A stretch of DNA of 64,000 nt from VXNE01 sp965200505 (GCA_965200505.1 OZ241343.1:744001-808000), one strand, 5' to 3'; shown: positions 8,158 through 16,903, counted from the first letter of the stretch. A program made the numbers and translations. Notes: generated from the letters alone by a model not told the origin.

Positions 8158-9132
8158 TCAGGGCAAAAGGTGCGCCACGGCATCCCGTTCCGCGCTCAGC
8201 TCACGCTCGGTGGCGGCCATCTTGGCGCGGCTGAAATCGTCTATCTCCAAGCCTTGCACGATCCGCCAATCCCCATCGGCACAGGTGACGGGGTAGGAGT
8301 AAATGAGCCCCGGCGCCACGCCATAGGCGCCGTCCGAAACCACGCCCATGCTCACCACGCGCTCCGTGCCCAGCATCCAATCCCGCACATGGTCGATGGC
8401 GGCGCTCGCCGCGGAAGCCGCGCTGGAAGCGCCACGCGCTTGGATGATGGCCGCGCCGCGCTGCTGCACGGCGGGGATGAACTCGCCCTCGTACCAAGCC
8501 ATGTCGATCTGATCCAGCGCCGGCGCACCGCGCACCGTGGCGGCCTGCAGCGCCGGATACTGGGTGGCGGAGTGGTTGCCCCAGATGGCGAGCCCCTCGA
8601 TGTCGTCCACATGGGCGCCGGTATGGGCCGCCAGTTGCGCCAGCGCCCGGTTGTGGTCGAGCCGCGTCATGGCGGTGAAGTTGCGCGCATCCAAGTCCGG
8701 CGCGTTGCGTTGGGCGATCAAGCAATTCGTGTTGGCGGGGTTGCCCACCACCAACACCTTCACGTCCTTGGCGGCGCGGTCATTCAACGCCTTGCCCTGC
8801 ACGGAGAAGATGGCTGCGTTGGCGGCCAAGAGATCGCCCCGCTCCATGCCGGCGCTGCGCGGGCGGGCACCCACCAAGAGCGCGACATCGGCGCCGTCGA
8901 AGGCTGCCTCGGCATCGTCCGTGGCCAACGTGTCCGCCACCAAGGGGAAGGCGCAATCGTCGATCTCCATGAGCACGCCCCGCGCCGCATCCATCGCCGG
9001 CGGAATCTCCAAGAGCCGAAGCGAGACCCGCGTATCCGCGCCGAGCATCTGGCCGGAGGCGATGCGAAACGCAAGCGCATAGCCGATTTGCCCAGCCCCG
9101 CCAGTGACCGCGACTCGAACCGGCTGTGCCAT
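8158..9132 (-). CDS. mdh: Malate dehydrogenase, NAD-dependent
   Basis: Oxidises malate to oxaloacetate in the TCA cycle. The Rossmann motif VTGGAGQIGYALAF follows the start directly; the catalytic His is in IWGNHSATQYP and the substrate Arg region is VGARPRSAGMERGDLL. The 324-residue length and the two-layer spacing match the cytosolic-type (MalateDH-SF1) MDH found in many proteobacteria rather than the E. coli Mdh. I start at ATG 9132 because GAGGTGGGGG lies upstream; the frame is open to 9171. An Ala/Ser-rich run (GASSAASAASAA) precedes the C-terminal helix. It is convergent with the MBL gene. Confidence 0.93.
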   Translation of the reverse strand: MAQPVRVAVTGGAGQIGYALAFRIASGQMLGADTRVSLRLLEIPPAMDAARGVLMEIDDCAFPLVADTLATDDAEAAFDGADVALLVGARPRSAGMERGDLLAANAAIFSVQGKALNDRAAKDVKVLVVGNPANTNCLIAQRNAPDLDARNFTAMTRLDHNRALAQLAAHTGAHVDDIEGLAIWGNHSATQYPALQAATVRGAPALDQIDMAWYEGEFIPAVQQRGAAIIQARGASSAASAASAAIDHVRDWMLGTERVVSMGVVSDGAYGVAPGLIYSYPVTCADGDWRIVQGLEIDDFSRAKMAATERELSAERDAVAHLLP

Positions 9133-9210
9133 GTTCGCCCCCACCTCAGAAGATGCCGGACATTCTAGCAAGGGCGATCAAGCCCAAAGGTGCCGGCCGC
9201 ATCCCCGCGC

Positions 9211-9627
9211 TCAACGAAACTCGTGGAACCAAACGCCTTCCGCGCGCAAGGCGAGGGCTTTCTCGACGAACGGCGCCGTGGCTTCCGGCAACGCTGTGGG
9301 CGATGCCCAAACCAAGTCGTCACACAGCGCCGGCTCGCCGATGGCCGCGGTGCCTTGCCAGCGCTTCGCCTCGAAGATGAAATCCACCCCGCTGCGATAA
9401 GGCATGGCGATCACCGGCTCGATGGCCAGCACTTCCAAGCAGGTTTCCTCGGCGACCTCGCGCCGCGCCGCATCGGCCACCGCTTCGCCCTTATCGACAT
9501 GGCCGCCCGGCAACGTATAGGCACCGTCCAGAAAGCCGGTGTTCGCCCGCCGCAATAGCAGCAGATGCCCTTCGGCATCGAAGATGAAGGTGTGCGCGAT
9601 GACGCGATGGAGCGCCCGGTTGGCCAT
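9211..9627 (-). CDS. Nudix hydrolase
   Basis: 138-residue single-domain Nudix pyrophosphohydrolase. The Nudix box begins at Gly42 (GHVDKGEAVADAARREVAEE) and keeps the metal-binding REVAEE core; the usual Gly after EET is Cys here (EETCLEV). Substrate cannot be deduced. It lies about 80 bp upstream of mdh on the same strand and 28 bp downstream of the NIPSNAP-like gene, so the three may form a leftward unit. Confidence 0.9.
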   Translation of the reverse strand: MANRALHRVIAHTFIFDAEGHLLLLRRANTGFLDGAYTLPGGHVDKGEAVADAARREVAEETCLEVLAIEPVIAMPYRSGVDFIFEAKRWQGTAAIGEPALCDDLVWASPTALPEATAPFVEKALALRAEGVWFHEFR

Positions 9628-9655
9628 GCCGACTCTGGCGTCTTGGCTGGCCCGC

Positions 9656-10240
9656 TCAGACGATCAAGCGGGTGGCGTACGCGACGGTGCTGGTGGCGAG
9701 TTGGCCCCGCCGCTGGAAGCGCTGCCCAGCCGCCGCCGGCGGCCGCCGTGACGCTTGCCATGAACCGAGGCCGTCGTACCAAGTCACCAACAGCATCAAG
9801 CCGCGCTCGGCGGCATCGTCGCGCAGCCGAAACAGCCCTTGTGGTTCGGCTTGGTAGCCATCGGCCGCCTCGAAGGTTTCCCAAGCCGTGCGGGATAGCT
9901 CCACGAACTCGTCGTAGTGCGCGGGATTCACGTCAAAGAAGCGCAGCACATGGAGCCCTTCGCGCCGCAACGGTTCGGCACTCGTGGGGCGAACCGTCGC
10001 CGCAAGCGGCAAGGCGGCTTCGCATGTAGCCCCCGCGAGACCTTGCGCGACGGCGATGGATTCGGCCATTTCCGCCTCGCTCCCCACCGTGATGGCCATC
10101 AACTCGTTCGAGCCGACGCCAAAGAGGCCAAAGAACGCGCCCCACACCCGTTCCGGCGGCAACGCCCCCGTGAACGCCCCGTGGAGCGCCCGCCAGTCGC
10201 CATCGACGCTCTTGAGCCGTAGGAATGAGAAGCTGTCCAT
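9656..10240 (-). CDS. NIPSNAP-like protein of unknown function
   Basis: 194 residues with two alpha/beta repeats resembling dimeric ferredoxin-like barrels: an N-terminal FSFLRLKSVDGDWRAL half and a C-terminal half beginning LHVLRFFDVNPAHYDEFVEL and reading on to MLLVTWYDGLGSWQAS. The pattern of R-F-F-x-V followed by an aromatic helix fits NIPSNAP proteins, whose bacterial roles are mostly unknown; I hold this as likely, not certain. It is divergent from the DUF5131 gene, with a LexA-type box 112 bp upstream of its ATG. Confidence 0.6.
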   Translation of the reverse strand: MDSFSFLRLKSVDGDWRALHGAFTGALPPERVWGAFFGLFGVGSNELMAITVGSEAEMAESIAVAQGLAGATCEAALPLAATVRPTSAEPLRREGLHVLRFFDVNPAHYDEFVELSRTAWETFEAADGYQAEPQGLFRLRDDAAERGLMLLVTWYDGLGSWQASRRPPAAAGQRFQRRGQLATSTVAYATRLIV

Positions 10241-10351
10241 GCGCCCCGCCCTTAAGCGATGCGAGGATTACAGCACATCTCGCCATGCACGGCGGCCCCC
10301 GGCAGCCTGCGCCCGCTACGCTACCATTGCGCCTTGAGGCGAATCTCTGTA

Positions 10352-10367
10352 CTGTATATATAAACAG
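10352..10367. promoter_or_regulatory. LexA (SOS) operator
   Basis: The 16 bases read CTGT-ATATATAA-ACAG, a perfect match to CTGT-N8-ACAG, and the flanks extend it to TACTGTATATATAAACAGAC. This is very close to the gammaproteobacterial LexA consensus TACTGTATATATATACAGTA. It ends 26 bp before the ATG of the DUF5131 gene, the position expected for a repressor over a promoter. The opposite gene starts 112 bp away and is a less likely target. Confidence 0.85.
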
Positions 10368-10393
10368 ACATCCCTTAGCTCTGAGGCGTTGCC

Positions 10394-11236
10394 ATGGCTC
10401 GTGACTCGAGAATCGAGTGGACGGACCACACCTTCAACCCTTGGTGGGGATGCACCAAGGTTTCGCCGGCCTGCGACCACTGCTACGCCGAGGCTTGGGC
10501 CAAGCGGGTGGGGCTGGACATCTGGAGTGCCGGCCGCCCCCGGCGCTTCCTGAGCGACGCCTATTGGCGGCAGCCATGCCGCTGGAACACGGCGGCAGAG
10601 CAAAGCGGCCGGCGAGCCCGCGTGTTCTGTGCGTCCATGGCGGACGTTTTCGAGTGGAAGCGAGGGCTGTCGTCTTGGCGAGAGCGGCTCTGGCGGCTCA
10701 TCGAGGAGACGCCGAGCCTCGATTGGCTGCTGCTGACGAAGCGCCCTCATCTGGTTCGGCGTCTGGCGCCGTGGGGCGACGACTGGCCGGCCAACGTGTG
10801 GCTGGGCACCACGGTGGAGAACCAGAAGTGGGTGGATAAGCGCCTGCCACACTTGGCGATGAATCAGGCTAACGTGCGATTTCTCTCCTGCGAACCCCTG
10901 CTGGGCGAGATTCGACTGGACGACTGGCTGGCACCCAAAGCGGTGCATTGGGTGATCGCCGGCGGCGAGAGCGGGCCGAAGGCGCGGCCATCCGACCCGG
11001 CTTGGTTCCGAATGGTGCGGGATCAGTGCGACGCCCACGGCACACCTTTCCACTTCAAGCAGTGGGGGGATTGGGCACCCCTCGATGCGGTTGTCGGACC
11101 AATCTTGCCGAGGGGCGTTCTCAGCGACGGCTACTCGGCTCCGATGGGACGGTTCGGCAAGAAGGCCAGCGGGCGGGTGCTAGACGGGGAACCTTGGGAC
11201 GAGGCGCCGATCAGCGTCCGGGAAAGCGGACGGTGA
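10394..11236 (+). CDS. DUF5131 (phage Gp37/Gp68) family protein, likely SOS-regulated
   Basis: 280 residues. The family signature is complete: IEWTDHTFNPWWGC near the N terminus, a Cys cluster Cys20-x6-Cys27-x2-Cys30 (GCTKVSPACDHCYAEAWA), then FCASMADVFEW, LLLTKRP, WLGTTVENQ, FLSCEPLLG, VIAGGESGPKARP and FHFKQWGDW. The three-Cys loop and the TIM-barrel-like repeat pattern resemble radical SAM proteins, and the family is often annotated as a phage protein; its biochemical activity is not established to my knowledge. A near-consensus LexA box sits directly upstream, pointing to a role in DNA damage responses. The TcmP partner seen with some relatives is not adjacent here. Confidence 0.9.
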   Translation: MARDSRIEWTDHTFNPWWGCTKVSPACDHCYAEAWAKRVGLDIWSAGRPRRFLSDAYWRQPCRWNTAAEQSGRRARVFCASMADVFEWKRGLSSWRERLWRLIEETPSLDWLLLTKRPHLVRRLAPWGDDWPANVWLGTTVENQKWVDKRLPHLAMNQANVRFLSCEPLLGEIRLDDWLAPKAVHWVIAGGESGPKARPSDPAWFRMVRDQCDAHGTPFHFKQWGDWAPLDAVVGPILPRGVLSDGYSAPMGRFGKKASGRVLDGEPWDEAPISVRESGR

Positions 11237-11358
11237 CGCCCTTGCCGTTGGTAATCCTCGTGTGCCTTGAGGGCGGTTGACGAAGATTCGACCTCCCTTT
11301 CGAGACGTCCTAGCGTCTTCTGACGTAGGTGCCCTTGCTTGCCATCTTGAAGCCGACA

Positions 11359-11387
11359 TTGACAGCGTGGAAACGGCGAGCTACTGT
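11359..11387 (+). promoter_or_regulatory. Sigma-70-type promoter of the secreted LRR gene
   Basis: TTGACA (11359-11364), a 17-base spacer and TACTGT (11382-11387): a perfect -35 box, optimal spacing and a -10 box with the key first T, A and last T. Transcription would start near 11394, leaving a short leader with GGAGG at 11411-11415 before GTG 11424. Confidence 0.7.
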
Positions 11388-11423
11388 CAGCCCTAATCGG
11401 CTTTGGGAACGGAGGCTCGAACC

Positions 11424-13793
11424 GTGCAACGCGCCCTCACCACGCTCGCATTGGCGGCCGCCGCCTTCCTTTCCACGATGGCGCACGGGCAACCGGCCGT
11501 GCCTCATATCATGTATGGGGCGGTGGACTTTAACTACGCTGGCAGGGGGGTTGTAATTTTGCGGAATCCGCAAGATGCGACCATTACCAGCTATCAAATG
11601 CGGTTCGGCACCGGCTCGCCGCCCACATTCAATGCTTGGGGAGCGACAACATGGATCCCTAACGTCGAAGGTGGTGAACTCGTCCAGACCGGCAGCCGAG
11701 TGCTCACGCCCGGAGCGTTTTCCGCCGTTGAGGTGCGCGCCGTGAACAGCATGGGTGCCGGCCCAGCAGCCCGTGTATGGCTTCGGAGGCCCACCATGCC
11801 CCGAGAGCCTGTAAACATCCCGGATGCGGCTTTGCGGAACGCTTGGCTTCCCGGAACGAACACCCGACTACGGGCCCAACGTAACTTACGGAACAACGCC
11901 GATTTCTCTAACTCAGGCATAGTTGACCTAACAGGGATCGAATTTGCAATTAACACACACAGATTTCAACTCGCCGATAACATGATCTCGGACGTTTCGC
12001 CCCTTTTGCAGTATCCCGATCTCGGTCTCCCATCGCACTGTGACAACTGCCGGATTCCCACGACGCCTCAGCAACTCTGGAATCCCCCCGAAGATACAAT
12101 GACGGGAGGGCTCCTATTGGTGGATTTGCGGGGGAATCCATTGAGCGCCGCGTCGGTGAACACCCACATTCCAGCGCTTCAGGCGGCGGGTGTGGTCGTG
12201 TTCTACGATACGCCACCGCCGCCCAATGAACCGCCTCAGCCCACCGGCACCATTGATGCATTGTCTTTGGAACCTGGACAGAACATTGCGTTCAATGGCC
12301 GGGATTACTTCAATGATCCCGACGGCTACATAACCGGCTTTTCGGGTTCGTCGTCAAACCCCGCGGTCGCCACCGTGGAAGTTGGCGATTGGGATACGCT
12401 CACCGTGTCCGGCGTCGCCGAAGGTTTGGCGGAAGTCACACTAAGCGCCACAGACTCCGATGGCGGGAGCGGAAGCCTCTCTTTCGTGGTGACTGTCGGC
12501 AACCCAGCTTCGCTGGGCGGCGCGGGTGAATTGTCGGCGTTCGCTTCCGCGCCGGAAGGCGGCGTTGCGGAACTCAACGTGTCACTCGCCAAACCCCGCG
12601 ATGCGGATGTTACGCTCACTTGGGCGATCGGGGTTGACAATGACCCCGCCACCGCGGACGCGGATGCGAGCGACCACGGCGGCGCGGGCGGCGACGTGGT
12701 CATTCCTGCCGGCGAGACCCGCGCGGCCATCAACATCGCCATCGCGGATGATGCCGACATTGAATCGCCGCGTGAGGTTTTCGTCGTTTCCTTGACGCCG
12801 CAAGATGGTTTGGGTTTAGGCGTCGCCACCGCCACCGTGCATGTCGAGGAAGGCGTTTGCGACCGCACCCCGCAAGTGGCCGACGAATTGCGTGGCGTGC
12901 GGGATTGCGCGGCGGTCACTTCCGCCGAACTCGAACGCCGCGTGTCGATTCGCCTGGAAGATGCCGGCTTGGCCGAATTGCATCCAAAGGACTTGCTCGG
13001 CATGACCGGCCTGACGGCATTGTTCTTGGACGGCAACGGCCTCTCGAATCTGCCGGACGGCTTGCTTTCCGGTTCGCCCGGCTTGCGCCTGCTGCACCTG
13101 CGCGGCAATCGCTTCGAGGCGTTTCCGACACTGCAAGGCTTGCCCAACCTTGTGCAACTGGACATGGGCGGCAACTTTTTGCGCGAGTTGCCGTCGGCGC
13201 CGTTCAGCGACTCGCCGAACTTCGGCTACCTTCTCTTGGATGGCAACTCGATAGAGGAGCTGCCGGCCGACTTGATTGCCGGCTTGCGGAACCTGCATCA
13301 ATTGGAGTTGCAAGACAACGCCATCAAAACGCTTCCGGATGGATTCTTCACCGGCTTCGACAAGCTGTACCAGTTGAAGTTGCACGACAACCCCGGCGCA
13401 CCCTTCACCGTGGCCGTGCAGCTCGCCGCAGATGATGCGATGGATGCCGAAGACGCAACGGAAGGCGAAGCCGCGGCGTCGATACGCTTGAGCGTTCCGC
13501 AAGGCGCACCGTTCGACATGGCGGTGCCGTTGACCGTGGCAGGCGGCGCCATCGCCGCCAAAACCGCCGCCATCGCCGCCGGCCAGACGATGGGTGCGCC
13601 GGTGGAAGTGCTGCCAGGCGAAGATGGCGGCGCGGTGACTGTCTCCATTGGCAGTGCGCCCATGTTCCCGCCGGCAACGTGCGGCTTCCTGGACGACGCC
13701 CCATGCTTCCGCGGCATCCAATTGCAGCTGGGCGAGCCAGTGACTTTGTTTGACGAGCCTGCCGCAATCATCGTGCCCACCTTGAGGAGATAG
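11424..13793 (+). CDS. Large secreted protein with Calx-beta and leucine-rich repeats
   Basis: 789 residues from GTG 11424, set by GGAGG 8 nt upstream. A Sec signal peptide ends at STMAHG-Q (about residue 22). The mature part shows a fibronectin/Ig-like strand region (VEVRAVNSMGAG), a short internalin-like LRR stretch (LADNMISDVSPL, VDLRGNPLSAASV), a PPPPNEPPQP linker, a cadherin/BIg2-like domain near residues 275-365, a Calx-beta domain (VIPAGETRAAINIAIADD) near 375-475, then about six LRRs (LTALFLDGNGLSNLPDGLL and following) near 520-650 and a beta-rich tail. Such architectures are typical of surface adhesion or eukaryote-interaction proteins; the actual ligand is unknown. No sorting tag was recognised. 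Its signal-peptide DNA is nearly identical to that of the genes at 26813 and 28540. Confidence 0.85.
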   Translation: MQRALTTLALAAAAFLSTMAHGQPAVPHIMYGAVDFNYAGRGVVILRNPQDATITSYQMRFGTGSPPTFNAWGATTWIPNVEGGELVQTGSRVLTPGAFSAVEVRAVNSMGAGPAARVWLRRPTMPREPVNIPDAALRNAWLPGTNTRLRAQRNLRNNADFSNSGIVDLTGIEFAINTHRFQLADNMISDVSPLLQYPDLGLPSHCDNCRIPTTPQQLWNPPEDTMTGGLLLVDLRGNPLSAASVNTHIPALQAAGVVVFYDTPPPPNEPPQPTGTIDALSLEPGQNIAFNGRDYFNDPDGYITGFSGSSSNPAVATVEVGDWDTLTVSGVAEGLAEVTLSATDSDGGSGSLSFVVTVGNPASLGGAGELSAFASAPEGGVAELNVSLAKPRDADVTLTWAIGVDNDPATADADASDHGGAGGDVVIPAGETRAAINIAIADDADIESPREVFVVSLTPQDGLGLGVATATVHVEEGVCDRTPQVADELRGVRDCAAVTSAELERRVSIRLEDAGLAELHPKDLLGMTGLTALFLDGNGLSNLPDGLLSGSPGLRLLHLRGNRFEAFPTLQGLPNLVQLDMGGNFLRELPSAPFSDSPNFGYLLLDGNSIEELPADLIAGLRNLHQLELQDNAIKTLPDGFFTGFDKLYQLKLHDNPGAPFTVAVQLAADDAMDAEDATEGEAAASIRLSVPQGAPFDMAVPLTVAGGAIAAKTAAIAAGQTMGAPVEVLPGEDGGAVTVSIGSAPMFPPATCGFLDDAPCFRGIQLQLGEPVTLFDEPAAIIVPTLRR

Positions 13794-13812
13794 CACAACG
13801 GAGACTCAAACC

Positions 13813-14088
13813 GTGCAACGCATCGTCGATGCGACATTAGATGCCGCGGTCGTCGCCATCGTCGCCGCAATCCTTTTCGCGTTCGGGATCGTGGCCGCGG
13901 TGTTGAAAGGTTTGGCGTACCCTGAAACCGACTCAAACGCCATCGTAGGGCGTTCCCACGCGCCCGCGTTCGGCGTTTGTGTCCTAACCCTTGCGCGGGT
14001 TGAACCAACAGTGTGCGCACAACAGGATGGGTTGCAGCGGCCGCGGCAGAGAACTGGCTTCCCACAAGGCGGTCAAGTGCTACAGTGA
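13813..14088 (+). CDS. Small membrane-helix ORF, possible remnant of the secreted family
   Basis: A 91-codon frame starting with GTG in the context GGAGACTCAAACC-GTGCAACGCATC, nearly the same as the start of the secreted gene at 26813. The first 35 residues form a hydrophobic helix (AAVVAIVAAILFAFGIVAAV); the rest has low complexity and no recognisable domain. The start context suggests another copy of the shared leader whose body has been lost or replaced. It may not be a working gene. The remaining sequence up to 14138 shows nothing I recognise. Confidence 0.35.
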   Translation: MQRIVDATLDAAVVAIVAAILFAFGIVAAVLKGLAYPETDSNAIVGRSHAPAFGVCVLTLARVEPTVCAQQDGLQRPRQRTGFPQGGQVLQ

Positions 14089-14138
14089 AGTGTAGAGGGC
14101 CGGGACGCCATTTTGCTGGCCTACGGACCCACAGGCAA

Positions 14139-14300
14139 GGCTTACTTGCGCCGCGTTCGGGCGCCGCCGGGCACACAAACCCCGCGTGATGAGCTGCCGC
14201 CCTTTGCCGAGGGAGCCCGCATGAACGGCGCCGAGAGCTTGATTCGCACCTTTGCGGCGCACGATCTCAGCGTCTGCTTCGCCAACCCGGGCACCTCCGA
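14139..14300 (+). repeat. 162-bp direct repeat, left copy
   Basis: Matches 17003-17164 over 162 positions with 5 mismatches and no gaps (about 97% identity). It contains about 82 bp upstream of the ThDP-enzyme start codon plus its first 80 coding bases. With the right copy it brackets the restriction-modification cassette. Confidence 0.95.
14221..14300 (+). pseudogene. Truncated 5' end of the ThDP-enzyme gene
   Basis: Begins ATG AAC GGC GCC GAG and encodes MNGAESLIRTFAAHDLS and nine more residues, the same 27 codons as the intact gene at 17085. At 14301 the similarity stops abruptly and the frame runs on into unrelated DNA to a stop at 14448, which lies inside the methylase gene on the other strand. 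It is a leftover of island insertion or of a duplication, not a functional enzyme; whether a short peptide is made is unknown. Confidence 0.85.
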
Positions 14301-14351
14301 AGCTGTCCATTTCGATACGTCCCAGTATCCTTCCGACTGCTCTTCCAAGAA

Positions 14352-16193
14352 CTACATCTTTGACCTCACCCATCTAGCGAACGATTCGGCCACCGTGCCT
14401 ATCTCATCATCCCTAATCCGTCGGCCATCTTCAGTCGTTTTCTCCTGACCGTCCGCGTGCCGTAGATATATCGGCTTGGCCCGCTTGTTCACTCCGGATG
14501 TTTTCGGCGTCGCCATGAAAACCTCATAGCTATCCGGTCCGGTTCGTTCGACCTTTTCCAACTCCTGCATGGAATATCGTTGTGCGACGACCAAGCTCGG
14601 ATTATTCAACCCCTTGCTTGCCGCGAAAGTAGTTGAAGGTAGGTCGATCACGGCGACGAGGCGGGCACGTACCAGCAACCAAGATCGAACCTCTTTCGCG
14701 TTTGGATTATTGAGAATCCCGTCGGGGAGGACTATGAGAAGATAACCACCTGGCTTCAGAAATCGCAAGGCCGCCTCGATAAACAATCGCTCAGCCGGCA
14801 TGGACGTCAGCGCGTTCCTCCGTTCCCAAGAAGGAAGCTCGTAGCGTTCCAACACATGCTGGTCGTCTATCTTCGCCAGCCCTCCGAACGGCGGATTGGT
14901 AAGGACAACGTCCACCTTCCCGTGCGGCACCTCCATTCTCGCCCTGTCACTCCACTCTCCGGGCGTCTGAACCGAGTTGACACGATGCACGTTGGATGAC
15001 CCATCTCCATGCAAAACCAAGTTCATCTGGCATGTCTTGACCAGCTCAGGATTGATGTCCAGGCCGAACAAGTTGCCCTTGCAAACGTCCTTCAACCTTT
15101 GCCGAGCGTGCTCGGCAGCCTGCTCCCCGCTTCCCCTCCTGTTCTCCTGTTCTAGCAGCAACCCATGAAGATTGTTCAACCATGATACGAGAAAGCCGCC
15201 AGTGCCGCAGCAGCAATCAAGCACTTTGAGTGACGTTAGCTCTTGCGGATCGTGCAGGGCAATCGCCATCTTCACCGCCATGTCGCACACATTTCGGGGA
15301 GTGAAGAACTCCCCGCGATCGCCACGCAGATTGGCGCCTACCAGTTCTTCGTAGGCTTCGCCCTTAACATCTGTTTCCGTATCCCGCAACGACGTGAACT
15401 GGAGCTCCGAAACAACATACGCCGCGACATCGGGTTCGAGACGCAGCGATTCCCTGCTTTCGTCGAAGATGAAAGGATAGCGCCGCAACACGGCGTCAAA
15501 CAGCGGAGCGAGCCGATCCTCAAGCAAACGCCGCTGCCCACTAGTGTTTCTGCGCTCCCTCGAATCGACCACGAATTGCAGAACCGCCGACTCCGCCTCG
15601 TCGAACGTCTTGCAGAAGATGAGCTTCAGCAACTCGTGGAACGCTTCGGCTTTTTGCAGACCCGCGTTCGCGTATATGTAGTTGTGGCACCTGCGAAACA
15701 CGGATTTCAATTCATGTGGATTGGTCAAATCAGAGTGAGTCAGTGACCCGCTGTCAGAGATTCCATGTCTGGGTATGTCGTTAATGCGCTCTATACCCTT
15801 CTTAGTCCTTTCGTAAGCGGCACGTTCCTGGCCGACCCACAGTCCAAACCTGCAGGTCGCACAGGCGGCCATGTAGCTCTTCAATTGGTCAACGCCGTTT
15901 CGGTTGTCGTTGAGCGAAACGCTGTTTTCCTTGGCCTCCACCACAACTTCTATATTATCTTGCGTGTGCTCCGCACCCGGCCGATAGATCACGACGTCGG
16001 CGCGTTTGCGGGCACATCCCATGGTAATGGTGGCTTCAACGGTCATGTCCTCTCTGTCGTAGCCGTACTCCTCCACCAAACTACGCAGCCATCGTTGACG
16101 AACGTTCTCTTCGCCCGTGTCGTTGCGAAGATGCCCGGTCAGATAGCACTTGATCTTGCCGGGTGGAATTAGGCCTTGTTCGTTGTTTCTCAT
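14352..16193 (-). CDS. Nuclease-methylase fusion of a BcgI-like/type I-like R-M system
   Basis: One polypeptide of 613 residues joins a PD-(D/E)XK nuclease domain to an N6-adenine methylase. N-terminal domain: Asp66 in RADVVIY and Glu86-x-Lys88 in VVVEAKEN, as in HsdR_N-type nucleases. Methylase domain: GEFFTPRNVCDMAV, SAM motif I VLDCCCGTGGFLVSW near residue 325, LFGLDINPELVKTCQMNL, and catalytic NPPFGG near 432. Together with the upstream single-TRD specificity gene this matches the two-protein layout of BcgI-type (type IIB) enzymes; no separate HsdR is present. The start ATG at 16193 overlaps the stop of the S gene (ATGA); an in-frame ATG at 16202 is possible. Cleavage pattern is inferred, not shown. 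Confidence 0.88.
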   Translation of the reverse strand: MRNNEQGLIPPGKIKCYLTGHLRNDTGEENVRQRWLRSLVEEYGYDREDMTVEATITMGCARKRADVVIYRPGAEHTQDNIEVVVEAKENSVSLNDNRNGVDQLKSYMAACATCRFGLWVGQERAAYERTKKGIERINDIPRHGISDSGSLTHSDLTNPHELKSVFRRCHNYIYANAGLQKAEAFHELLKLIFCKTFDEAESAVLQFVVDSRERRNTSGQRRLLEDRLAPLFDAVLRRYPFIFDESRESLRLEPDVAAYVVSELQFTSLRDTETDVKGEAYEELVGANLRGDRGEFFTPRNVCDMAVKMAIALHDPQELTSLKVLDCCCGTGGFLVSWLNNLHGLLLEQENRRGSGEQAAEHARQRLKDVCKGNLFGLDINPELVKTCQMNLVLHGDGSSNVHRVNSVQTPGEWSDRARMEVPHGKVDVVLTNPPFGGLAKIDDQHVLERYELPSWERRNALTSMPAERLFIEAALRFLKPGGYLLIVLPDGILNNPNAKEVRSWLLVRARLVAVIDLPSTTFAASKGLNNPSLVVAQRYSMQELEKVERTGPDSYEVFMATPKTSGVNKRAKPIYLRHADGQEKTTEDGRRIRDDEIGTVAESFARWVRSKM

Positions 16194-16903
16194 TGTGGCC
16201 ATGCATTCATCAACGTGTCTATGGCAGCCTCCCTCTGATCTAAAGCGTGCATTACGTGCTGACTGATGGTTTTCATTCTCTTCGGCGACAGCATGGGCAC
16301 TTGAAGCTCGCCTACTTGTTCGGCAGTCACGTGGGTGATTTGGCCGCCATGCATGTGCCTGTGAACTTGCTCACGGGCCGATTCGGTCATGCACCAAGCT
16401 AGCAAGTAGCCGGTCAATTCAGGAGAACCGGGGACGATTCGGACCAGATCGTGCGTGGCCGCCCACCCATCGAGACGCCTAGGCACATAGTAAGTTCTGC
16501 CGATCGTTCCCGAACATGTCATCAGAAGCCATCCTTCGCGGATGGTCAGCTTACTGATGTCCGTGTTTGATTGTTCGGATAGGAACCGGGCCTGTGCTGG
16601 TTCGCCGAGAGCCATCAAGGGCAGCAGATCTGTGGCGTTTAGATAGGGTGTGCCGTGATCGCCGTCTGCCGCCCAAACCCTCTCGAAACGATTGGGCAGA
16701 GTTAGCTTGGCCAAGGCAGCCAAGGGCTTGACCCGTTGGTTGGTCGGGTGGCCGCTCCGGGGGACGTAGTGCGGCGCATCAATGCGGACAATTTCGTGGT
16801 TCAGGATTTGGTCAATCGGTAGAGTCCACCAACTGGCCTCGGTTTGATGTGTCGCCAGCGTTCGTATGGGCGATGCGCGGTGATTCGTTCGAGACGTGGC
16901 CAT
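16190..16903 (-). CDS. hsdS: Single-TRD DNA specificity (S) subunit
   Basis: 237 residues from ATG 16903 (the frame is open to an ATG at 16954). It carries one target recognition domain and one coiled-coil-like spacer: TPYLNATDLLPL, WLLMTCSGTIGRTYYVP, GWAATHDLVRIVP and ITHVTAEQVGELQVPML are classic HsdS blocks, followed by a helical segment (QHVMHALDQREAAIDTL). Normal type I S subunits have two TRDs and about 400 residues; half-size subunits must dimerise. It is the first gene of the minus-strand pair and is translationally coupled to the nuclease-methylase. The recognition sequence cannot be predicted. Confidence 0.87.
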   Translation of the reverse strand: MATSRTNHRASPIRTLATHQTEASWWTLPIDQILNHEIVRIDAPHYVPRSGHPTNQRVKPLAALAKLTLPNRFERVWAADGDHGTPYLNATDLLPLMALGEPAQARFLSEQSNTDISKLTIREGWLLMTCSGTIGRTYYVPRRLDGWAATHDLVRIVPGSPELTGYLLAWCMTESAREQVHRHMHGGQITHVTAEQVGELQVPMLSPKRMKTISQHVMHALDQREAAIDTLMNAWPQ

